Origin: CAYZFD01 sp964477735
GTDB lineage: Bacteria; Bacteroidota; Bacteroidia; Flavobacteriales; Flavobacteriaceae
DNA length: 14,484 nt
Direction: 5' to 3'
NCBI GenBank assembly: GCA_964477735.1
Contig: CAYZFD010000036.1
Coordinates: 1-14,484, forward strand
Shown here: positions 6,380 through 12,928 of the stretch, piece by piece
Position numbering within the stretch: position 1 is the first letter of the stretch
Layout: every line of letters starts with the position of its first letter
Translations under genes and position numbers: made by a program
The notes under the pieces: generated by a model
What the model was told of the DNA's origin: nothing
The model's database searches: none
Seen by the model: the letters and a program-made list of their open reading frames with translations, nothing else

Positions 6380-6623
6380 ATTGACTACGGTTAGATTTCA
6401 CGACTTTCATTTGCAAAACCACATGTTCGCAACCCTCAAAGGTGGTTTTTACTTGCTGAGTTAAAAAGGGCATAAGGGTTTCGAAAGCGCCATAAATTTG
6501 GGTGCTTAAAGGGTTTTCTATCACCTCAAAATCAGAATTTCGCAATTGTTGTATAAAGCTTTTGATGGGGGGTTCAAAGTCCTTTTGCAAGGGCAAAAGC
6601 GTGAGTTCTACAGATATTTCCAT
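6363..6623 (-). CDS. MTH1187/YkoF-type thiamine-binding protein
   Basis: This short cytoplasmic protein of 86 residues opens MEISVELTLLPL and continues with PPIKSFIQQLRNS and STQIYGAFETLM. These match the ferredoxin-like MTH1187/YkoF family (once DUF77, now named for thiamine binding). Members bind thiamine or its pyrimidine moiety and often sit beside thiamine transport genes. It has no signal peptide, so any role is inside the cell, perhaps as a thiamine buffer or a delivery partner for the permease or kinase (inference). It starts three bases after the phosphopantetheinyl transferase gene and overlaps pnuT by 17 bases. Confidence 0.8.
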   Translation of the reverse strand: MEISVELTLLPLQKDFEPPIKSFIQQLRNSDFEVIENPLSTQIYGAFETLMPFLTQQVKTTFEGCEHVVLQMKVVKSNRSQYVPNF

Positions 6624-6626
6624 TGT

Positions 6627-7256
6627 TTAAAAAGGTTTTATAGGAGTTACACAAGCGCTCGCATAATCAGGGAAACTGTAGAGCTGCGCTTGAAATTGAA
6701 TTGTTTTATCTTGAAAGTTTAGCTGTGCTTTCGCCCTACCCAGAGAAGGGTCAAAGGCTACAATTTCTATCGCTCCCTTAAAACTCAATCCCGGAACGCC
6801 CATAATCTTATAGCAAGCCTCCTTTATGCACCAAGCCAAAGTGAGGTTGTGGTGGTTGTTGGCCATTAAATCGATTTCTTTTGGTGTCAAAAACTTAGCC
6901 GAAATACGTTGCACTTTCGCCCTCACCTTTTCGATATCAATTCCAATAGGGTGAGGACTTAACGCTACACATACCCAATCGAAAGTGTGGGAAATTGAAA
7001 TGTGCATGCCATCCCCTAAGCTTGGTTTTCCATGTTCATTATAGCTTAAATCAGCTGGGCAATAGCCCATGGCCGTAAGCAATTGTCGAACCGCCAAAAA
7101 TCCATGGCGATGCCAGGATGCGCGCATTTGAAGGAGTCTGCTGCGGCAATTGTCTGTAAGCTTCAAACCTGCGCTAAGTTCAGCTTCGCTTTCGGAGATT
7201 TTCCAAAACCAAAGCTCAATTCCATTATCGAGCGTTAACTGTTTGTAAATGGGCAT
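6627..7256 (-). CDS. Sfp-type 4'-phosphopantetheinyl transferase
   Basis: The enzyme moves the phosphopantetheine arm of CoA onto a serine of a carrier protein (ACP, PCP or aryl carrier). The 209-residue protein has the superfamily signatures: HISISHTFDWVCVAL (about 85-99), GIDIEKVR with metal ligands Asp107 and Glu109, and WCIKEACYK with Glu146 and Lys150. No carrier-protein gene is nearby, and the target is unknown. I start it at MPIYKQ (7256); an ATG at 7298 would add 14 residues but lies at or upstream of the predicted transcription start. It is the first gene of the minus-strand operon that continues with the thiamine-uptake genes after a 3-base gap, with its own promoter at 7296-7303. 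Confidence 0.88.
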   Translation of the reverse strand: MPIYKQLTLDNGIELWFWKISESEAELSAGLKLTDNCRSRLLQMRASWHRHGFLAVRQLLTAMGYCPADLSYNEHGKPSLGDGMHISISHTFDWVCVALSPHPIGIDIEKVRAKVQRISAKFLTPKEIDLMANNHHNLTLAWCIKEACYKIMGVPGLSFKGAIEIVAFDPSLGRAKAQLNFQDKTIQFQAQLYSFPDYASACVTPIKPF

Positions 7257-7273
7257 TGTAGTTTGTAAATTTG
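7242..7273 (+). promoter_or_regulatory. ahcY: Predicted ahcY promoter (-33 and -7)
   Basis: TTTG at 7242-7245 and TAAATTTG at 7266-7273 are separated by 20 bases, a full match to the Bacteroidota sigma-A pattern. The -33 half lies inside the first codons of the divergent phosphopantetheinyl transferase gene. The predicted start near 7280 gives a leader of about 30 bases. Confidence 0.7.
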
Positions 7274-7295
7274 CAACAGAAAAATTGCTGAAAAA

Positions 7296-7303
7296 CAAAG
7301 ATA
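7296..7303 (-). promoter_or_regulatory. Predicted -7 box of the PPTase-thiamine operon
   Basis: TATCTTTG on the minus strand fits TAnnTTTG exactly. A TTG lies at 7322-7324, 18 bases away, inside the ahcY coding start. Transcription would begin near 7290 and run left. Confidence 0.55.
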
Positions 7304-7308
7304 CAACT

Positions 7309-8622
7309 ATGTCAACAAAAACAACTGCTTATACGCCTTTCAAAGTCAAAGACATTAACTTGGCAAATTGGGGGCGCAAAGAAATTCTATTGGCCGAGGC
7401 AGAAATGCCAGGCCTCATGGCTCTACGAGCAGAATATGCTGCCTCTCAACCGCTTAAAGGCGCACGCATTGCGGGTTGCCTACACATGACCATCCAAACG
7501 GCCGTGCTCATCGAAACTTTGGTGGCTTTGGGCGCCGAAGTGACTTGGAGCTCATGCAATATCTTTTCAACACAAGACCATGCCGCAGCTGCCATTGCAG
7601 CGGCTGGGATTCCTGTTTACGCATGGAAAGGTATGGACGACGCTTCTTTTGATTGGTGTATTGAACAAACCTTATTTTTTGGCGAAGACAAAAAGCCACT
7701 CAACATGATCCTCGATGACGGGGGCGACCTCACCAACATGGTTTTGGATCGCTATCCAGAATTGGTTGCTGGAATTAAAGGCCTATCTGAAGAAACCACT
7801 ACGGGCGTTCACCGACTCTATGAAAGAATGAAAAACGGCAGTCTTCCCCTACCCGCCATTAACGTGAATGACTCCGTAACCAAATCCAAATTTGACAACA
7901 AATATGGTTGTAAAGAGAGTGCCGTAGATGCTGTGCGTCGTGCCACAGATTTAATGTTGGCTGGCAAACGCGTCGTGGTTTGTGGCTATGGCGATGTTGG
8001 AAAAGGCACCGCCGCTTCTTTTAGAGGCGCCGGAGCCATCGTAACGGTAACCGAAATCGATCCCATTTGCGCCCTTCAGGCCTCCATGGATGGCTATGAA
8101 GTGAAAAAACTCGATTCTGTAATTGCCCAGGCCGATATTGTAGTCACGGCCACAGGCAACAAAGACATCGTTCGTGCCAATCACTTCAGAGCCATGAAAG
8201 ACAAAACTGTAGTTTGCAACATTGGGCATTTCGACAATGAAATCGACATGGCGTGGCTAAACAACTCTGGAGCCAGCAAGGAAGAAATCAAACCACAAGT
8301 AGATCTATACCACCTAGAAGGCAAAGACATCATCATTTTGGCCGAAGGGCGGTTGGTGAATTTGGGCTGTGCCACAGGGCACCCTAGTTTTGTGATGAGC
8401 AATTCCTTTACCAATCAAACTTTGGCACAAATGGAACTGTGGAACAATAGCGAAGCCTATGAAAATCAGGTGTACATGCTGCCCAAGCATCTAGACGAAA
8501 AAGTGGCGCGTTTACACCTCGACAAATTAGGAGTGGAACTCGAATCTCTCGAGCCCGAGCAGGCGCGATATATAGGGGTTGAAGTCGAAGGCCCCTATAA
8601 ACCCGACTACTACCGCTATTAG
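7309..8622 (+). CDS. ahcY: S-adenosylhomocysteine hydrolase
   Basis: The enzyme splits S-adenosylhomocysteine into homocysteine and adenosine, removing the product inhibitor of methyltransferases. The 437-residue protein is the usual size. Visible signatures are GCLHMTIQTAVLIETL, the substrate-site segment NVNDSVTKSKFDNKYGC, the NAD-binding CGYGDVGKG (Cys225 to Gly233) and the C-terminal PYKPDYYRY tail, which in this family reaches into the neighbouring subunit's NAD site. I start at MSTKTTAY (7309): the frame is open further upstream, but that part holds the promoter. It diverges from the phosphopantetheinyl transferase gene and overlaps the stop codon of the convergent DUF2797 gene. Confidence 0.97.
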   Translation: MSTKTTAYTPFKVKDINLANWGRKEILLAEAEMPGLMALRAEYAASQPLKGARIAGCLHMTIQTAVLIETLVALGAEVTWSSCNIFSTQDHAAAAIAAAGIPVYAWKGMDDASFDWCIEQTLFFGEDKKPLNMILDDGGDLTNMVLDRYPELVAGIKGLSEETTTGVHRLYERMKNGSLPLPAINVNDSVTKSKFDNKYGCKESAVDAVRRATDLMLAGKRVVVCGYGDVGKGTAASFRGAGAIVTVTEIDPICALQASMDGYEVKKLDSVIAQADIVVTATGNKDIVRANHFRAMKDKTVVCNIGHFDNEIDMAWLNNSGASKEEIKPQVDLYHLEGKDIIILAEGRLVNLGCATGHPSFVMSNSFTNQTLAQMELWNNSEAYENQVYMLPKHLDEKVARLHLDKLGVELESLEPEQARYIGVEVEGPYKPDYYRY

Positions 8623-9413
8623 TGTACGGATATTGCAACCACTAGACCTTCGTTGCTGCGAACATTAAAAACTTGCTCGTCCTCAAAAATTAGGTATTGA
8701 CCCTTGATGCCCACTAATTTTCCTTCATAGCTATGGGCTTTCACCAAGTTCAAGCTTTGAGGTTTTTGAGGATATTTTAACACAGGAAAGTCGATTTCAA
8801 CCACTGCTGTTTGATGATGCAAAACATAGGGTTTAACCTCATCGGGCAACCAAATCAAACAGTCATTTTTGGCCGCTACCAAATCCACATTTTCTTCGTT
8901 GTGTTGTAGCATTTTGCGCCACTGGGTCTTGTCGGAATAATGAGATTTGAGCGCCACCTCAGCCACGCCCGCCCAATAGCGATTGGGGGTTTCTAGGATT
9001 GGCAGGGCCAAATGAGCCCCTTGGTCTATCCAGCGTGTGGGCACTTGTGTTTTTCGAGTGACCCCAACCTTAAGATGGCTCGACTGTGCCAAATAAACAA
9101 TATGAGGTTGCAATTGCACCGATTTTTCATAGTCCAAATCGCGATAAGGAATGTCTAAATGTGCCGTGCTTAACTCAGGTCGCATCACCCAGTCTGCGGT
9201 TGAGGGTAGTTCAAAGAAACATTTTTTGCAATAGCCTTGGCGAAAAACAGGAGTTTCAGCACCACAACCCAAACACTGATAGCCCAAATGCGTAAGTCTT
9301 AGGGTTTTGTGAAGCAAGGTGTTCACAACCAAGAAGTCATGCTCAAACGAAAGATAATACTGAACGGGCTCAACCCACTCAGACTTCATTTTTGTTAAAA
9401 CCCCTTGATACAT
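8619..9413 (-). CDS. DUF2797 family protein with four-cysteine motif
   Basis: I recognise this 264-residue protein as DUF2797, a conserved family of unknown function common in Bacteroidota. It contains a probable zinc site, Cys47-x2-Cys50 and Cys62-x2-Cys65 (CLGCG...GYCKKC), then ADWVMRPELSTAHLDIP, HIVYLAQSSHLKVGVTR and RWIDQGAHLALPI. The VYL...KVGVTR...RW pattern loosely resembles GIY-YIG-type nuclease or MUG113-like domains, but I cannot show catalytic residues, so that link is speculative. Near the C-terminus, LVGIKGQYLIFEDEQVFNVR looks like a small OB-type or nucleic-acid-binding end. It is probably cytoplasmic, with no signal peptide. The stop codon overlaps that of ahcY, and the start is 41 bases from the divergent GH3 gene. 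Confidence 0.8.
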   Translation of the reverse strand: MYQGVLTKMKSEWVEPVQYYLSFEHDFLVVNTLLHKTLRLTHLGYQCLGCGAETPVFRQGYCKKCFFELPSTADWVMRPELSTAHLDIPYRDLDYEKSVQLQPHIVYLAQSSHLKVGVTRKTQVPTRWIDQGAHLALPILETPNRYWAGVAEVALKSHYSDKTQWRKMLQHNEENVDLVAAKNDCLIWLPDEVKPYVLHHQTAVVEIDFPVLKYPQKPQSLNLVKAHSYEGKLVGIKGQYLIFEDEQVFNVRSNEGLVVAISVH

Positions 9414-9441
9414 CGCTATTTTTTTTGTTATTTTAGGTGCT

Positions 9442-9449
9442 TAAAGATA
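9442..9449 (-). promoter_or_regulatory. Possible -7 box for the DUF2797 gene
   Basis: TATCTTTA on the minus strand matches seven of eight -7 positions. A TTG at 9472-9474 lies 22 bases upstream, inside the GH3 coding start. It would give a leader of about 20-25 bases. Confidence 0.4.
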
Positions 9450-9454
9450 CAAAA

Positions 9455-10969
9455 ATGCCCATTGCCCTTTTCAATTCCCTCTTTTCCTGGTTTCTAAAAA
9501 AGCGCATCCATCAAATGGAACTTTTTTTAAAATACCCCAACGAGGTGCAAGAAGAAGTGTTGCAAAAGCTTGTCCAAACAGCCAAAGCCACCGAATTTGG
9601 GAAACAACATGGTTTTGGCAGCATCAAAAACTACGAAAACTTTGTGCAGCAAGTGCCCCTTTGCCAGTATGAAAGTATCGCTCCCCTGATTGAGCGATCA
9701 CTAGAGGGTGAACAAAACATTTTTTGGCCCTCACCCATCAAATGGTTTGCCAAATCTAGTGGCACCACCAACGCCCAAAGCAAGTTCATTCCCATCAGTC
9801 CAGAATCTCTTGAAGATTGTCATTTTAAGGGAGGAAAAGACATGCTAAGTCTATATTTCAACAACAATCCCGATTCAGAGCTCTTTATGGGCAAAGGCCT
9901 TCGGTTGGGGGGCAGCAAAAAGCTCTATGAAAACAACAATAGTGTGTTTGGCGACCTCTCTGCTATCCTCATCGACAACCTCCCATTTTGGGTTGAAATG
10001 GTTTCAACGCCGAGCAACGAAGTGTCGCTCATGGAGGGCTGGGAACAAAAAATGCAAGCTATAGTAGCCCAAACCACCAGCCAGCAAGTGACGAGTTTGG
10101 CCGGCGTTCCCTCGTGGATGTTGGTGTTGTTGCACAAGGTGCTCGAATCCACTGGTAAAAACAATATTTTAGAGGTTTGGCCCAACTTAGAAGTCTATTT
10201 TCATGGTGGCGTTAATTTTGAACCATACCGAAGTCAATATCATCAGCTATTACCCAAATCTGATTTTCGATATTATGAAATTTACAATGCTTCGGAAGGA
10301 TTTTTTGGTTTGCAAGACAAAAACGAATCAGAGGGCATGTTGCTGATGTTAGACTACGGCATTTTCTATGAATTCATCCCCCTAGAAACGCTCAACCGGC
10401 CCAACCAAAAAACATTGCGACTTTCAGAGGTGGTCCTCGGTCAGCAATACGCCATGGTGATCACCACCAATGCTGGACTGTGGCGTTATCAGATTGGTGA
10501 TACGGTTCGTTTCACCACCCTCAACCCCTATCGGGTGGTGGTGAGTGGCCGCACCAAATCCTTTATTAATGTGTTTGGCGAAGAGCTGATGGTTGAAAAT
10601 GCCGATCGTGCACTCACCCAAACCAGTGAAAAGCATGGGGTTTCTGTGCTAGAATATACAGCCGGGCCCGTGTTTATGGAAGGTGGGCAAAAGGGCAAGC
10701 ACGAGTGGATCGTGGAGTTTGAAAACCCGCCTGCAGATTTAAATACTTTTTCTAAAGATTTGGATTTGGCCCTTCAAGCCCTCAATTCTGACTATCAGGC
10801 TAAACGGGCCTACAACATGACTTTGGAACCCTTATTTTTGCATCGAGCCAAAAGAGATTTGTTTTACAATTGGATGGCGCAAAAAAACAAACTGGGAGGA
10901 CAGCACAAGGTCCCTCGACTGTCCAATGATCGTCAATTTTTGGAAGAATTATTAAGCCAAAATACTTAA
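9455..10969 (+). CDS. GH3 family acyl-adenylating enzyme (ANL superfamily)
   Basis: This 504-residue protein belongs to the GH3 family, known from plant enzymes that adenylate acidic hormones and conjugate them to amino acids. The three ATP/AMP-binding motifs are visible: SSGTT at 101-105, YYEIYNASEGFFG from about 273 (motif 2), and LWRYQIGDTVRF from 342 with Asp349 (motif 3), followed by SGRTKSFINVFGEELM leading to the C-terminal domain. Bacteroidota GH3 proteins are widespread but their acyl and amine substrates are unknown, and none can be read from the neighbours. I start at MPIALFNS (9455), where family members begin; an in-frame ATG at 9437 adds six residues and cannot be excluded. No good -7 box is visible in the 41-base gap. 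The stop overlaps the clpX stop. Confidence 0.88.
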   Translation: MPIALFNSLFSWFLKKRIHQMELFLKYPNEVQEEVLQKLVQTAKATEFGKQHGFGSIKNYENFVQQVPLCQYESIAPLIERSLEGEQNIFWPSPIKWFAKSSGTTNAQSKFIPISPESLEDCHFKGGKDMLSLYFNNNPDSELFMGKGLRLGGSKKLYENNNSVFGDLSAILIDNLPFWVEMVSTPSNEVSLMEGWEQKMQAIVAQTTSQQVTSLAGVPSWMLVLLHKVLESTGKNNILEVWPNLEVYFHGGVNFEPYRSQYHQLLPKSDFRYYEIYNASEGFFGLQDKNESEGMLLMLDYGIFYEFIPLETLNRPNQKTLRLSEVVLGQQYAMVITTNAGLWRYQIGDTVRFTTLNPYRVVVSGRTKSFINVFGEELMVENADRALTQTSEKHGVSVLEYTAGPVFMEGGQKGKHEWIVEFENPPADLNTFSKDLDLALQALNSDYQAKRAYNMTLEPLFLHRAKRDLFYNWMAQKNKLGGQHKVPRLSNDRQFLEELLSQNT

Positions 10970-12198
10970 GAAACCGCCTTTAGCGCATTGATTTTTGAGT
11001 GGCTTAGCTTTTGAGTAGCATAAGCCTTGGTGAGTTTCAATTCGGTTTCTTCAGTGCCAGGCAATTCAAACATGGCATCGGTGAGGATGGCCTCGCACAG
11101 TGATCGTAAACCACGCGCACCAAGCTTGTATTCGACAGCTTTCTCCACAATAAAATCTAAGGCACCATCCGAAACGACGAGTTTTATGTCATCCATTTCA
11201 AAGAGTTTTTTATACTGTTTCACCAGGGCATTCTTAGGTTCGGTGAGTATCGCTCTAAGCGCCTCTTGGTCTAGGGGGTTCATGTGGGTGAGCACTGGCA
11301 AACGCCCGATAATTTCGGGAATCAAACCAAAGTTTTTGAGATCTGTAGGGGTAATATATTGCAGCAAATTGGTGCGGTCCACTTGCACATCAGACTTGCT
11401 CGCTTTGAAGCCCAAAGCTTGCATGTTGAGACGTTTGGAGATTTGCTTTTCGATGCCGTCGAAGGCGCCACCGGCAATGAATAAAATGTGCTCGGTGTTG
11501 ATTTCAATAAATTTTTGATCGGGGTGTTTTCGCCCGCCTTTAGGGGGCACATTCACCACCGTGCCTTCGAGAAGTTTGAGTAAAGCTTGTTGCACACCCT
11601 CTCCCGACACGTCTCTAGTGATGGAGGGGTTGTCACTTTTTCGAGCAATTTTGTCAATTTCATCAATAAAAACGATACCACGCTCGGCTTTTTCACGGTC
11701 ATAATCGGCCGCTTGCAACAAACGCGTAAGTATGCTTTCTACATCCTCTCCCACATAGCCCGCTTCGGTGAGGACTGTGGCATCAACAATGGCTAGGGGC
11801 ACATTGAGCATTTTGGCGATGGTTTTGGCCATTAGGGTTTTTCCTGTTCCGGTTTCACCCACCATTACGATGTTGCTTTTTTGGATTTCTATATCCTCTT
11901 TTCCTTCTTGCATCAACCGCTTGTAGTGGTTATAAACCGCCACTGAGAGCACACGCTTGGTTTCTTCTTGACCAATGACATATTCGTCGAGGAAACTTTT
12001 GATTTCTTTGGGTTTTTTGAGCACAACATCGGCGCCCAAACTTGGAGTGCTGCTGTTGTGTTGTTTGGCCTCTTCCAAAATAATGCCATTGGCTTGCTCA
12101 ATGCAACGGTCACAAATGTGTGCATCGAGACCAGCGATGAGCAAGTCGGTTTCGGCTTTTTTACGGCCACAAAAGGAGCAATTGAGTTCTTCGGTCAT
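10966..12198 (-). CDS. clpX: ATP-dependent Clp protease ATPase subunit ClpX
   Basis: ClpX is a hexameric AAA+ unfoldase that recognises tagged proteins and threads them into ClpP. The 410-residue protein has an N-terminal zinc domain (Cys7, Cys10, Cys29, Cys32), Walker A GETGTGKT (113-120), a GYVG pore loop (146-149), Walker B IVFIDE (174-179), an RKH pore loop (222-224), an LGF ClpP-docking tripeptide (261-263, where E. coli has IGF) and a sensor-2 LGARGLR segment. All key parts are present. It follows clpP by 14 bases in the same operon, so the two are co-transcribed. Its stop codon overlaps the stop codon of the convergent GH3 gene. Confidence 0.97.
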   Translation of the reverse strand: MTEELNCSFCGRKKAETDLLIAGLDAHICDRCIEQANGIILEEAKQHNSSTPSLGADVVLKKPKEIKSFLDEYVIGQEETKRVLSVAVYNHYKRLMQEGKEDIEIQKSNIVMVGETGTGKTLMAKTIAKMLNVPLAIVDATVLTEAGYVGEDVESILTRLLQAADYDREKAERGIVFIDEIDKIARKSDNPSITRDVSGEGVQQALLKLLEGTVVNVPPKGGRKHPDQKFIEINTEHILFIAGGAFDGIEKQISKRLNMQALGFKASKSDVQVDRTNLLQYITPTDLKNFGLIPEIIGRLPVLTHMNPLDQEALRAILTEPKNALVKQYKKLFEMDDIKLVVSDGALDFIVEKAVEYKLGARGLRSLCEAILTDAMFELPGTEETELKLTKAYATQKLSHSKINALKAVS

Positions 12199-12212
12199 CA
12201 GGGAGTTTTTTT

Positions 12213-12872
12213 TTAGCTTTTGGTCAAGATTTCATCAATCATACCATAGGATTTGGCCTCTTCGGCGCGCATCCAATAATCGCGATCACTGTCTTGATAT
12301 ACTTTATCGTAATCCTGACCCGAATGCTTGGCAATGATTTCGTAGAGCTCTTTTTTGAGTTTCATAATCTCTCGAGCGGTAATTTCAATATCAGAGGCTT
12401 GTCCTTGTGCCCCACCCAAAGGCTGGTGAATCATCACGCGCGAATGGGGCAAGCCCGAACGTTTGCCTTCCTGGCCCGCACACAACAACACCGCTGCCAT
12501 AGAGGCTGCAATGCCTGTGCAAATGGTATTGACTTCGGGGTTGATGAACTGCATGGTATCATAAATCCCCAAGCCTGCATAGACACCACCTCCTGGGGAG
12601 TTGATGTAGATCGAAATGTCTTTTTCTTTGTCGGCGCTTTCCAAAAACAACAATTGTGCTTGAATGATATTGGCGATGCCATCGTCGATGGCTGTACCCA
12701 AGAAAATAATGCGGTCCATCATCAGCCTAGAAAACACATCCATTTGCGCCACGTTGAGCTGGCGTTCTTCGATGATATAGGGAGTCATGCTGCTCACCAG
12801 CTTATCGTAGTGGAGCGAGTTGATGCCGTGATGTTTGGTGGCATACTGCTTAAATTCTTTTCCGTAGTTCAT
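12213..12872 (-). CDS. clpP: ATP-dependent Clp protease proteolytic subunit ClpP
   Basis: ClpP forms the double-ring serine protease that degrades substrates fed by ClpX. The 219-residue protein has the catalytic triad Ser124 (GIAASMAAVLL), His149 (VMIHQPLGG) and Asp198 (SDRDYWM); the spacings of 25 and 49 residues equal those of E. coli ClpP. The YINSPGGGVYAGLGIYD substrate-binding strand is also intact. The N-terminal 30 residues before MTPYIIEERQ would include a propeptide. The gene lies 56 bases after tig and 14 before clpX. A weak -7-like TATCTTTA sits in the tig-clpP gap, so clpPX could be transcribed both from the tig promoter and from its own. Confidence 0.97.
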   Translation of the reverse strand: MNYGKEFKQYATKHHGINSLHYDKLVSSMTPYIIEERQLNVAQMDVFSRLMMDRIIFLGTAIDDGIANIIQAQLLFLESADKEKDISIYINSPGGGVYAGLGIYDTMQFINPEVNTICTGIAASMAAVLLCAGQEGKRSGLPHSRVMIHQPLGGAQGQASDIEITAREIMKLKKELYEIIAKHSGQDYDKVYQDSDRDYWMRAEEAKSYGMIDEILTKS

Positions 12873-12897
12873 AAAGCGTTGCTTAATATTTGGACTT

Positions 12898-12905
12898 TAA
12901 AGATA
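12898..12905 (-). promoter_or_regulatory. Possible internal -7 box for clpPX
   Basis: TATCTTTA on the minus strand matches seven of eight -7 positions. The nearest TTG (12920-12922) is only 14 bases away, too close for a normal -33, so this is a weak candidate. Confidence 0.3.
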
Positions 12906-12928
12906 CTTATTTTTTGGTGCAATGCCCA

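Noticed and set aside
11027..11518. Plus-strand frame antisense to clpX
   Set aside because: Serine-rich shadow of the clpX frame, with no independent evidence.
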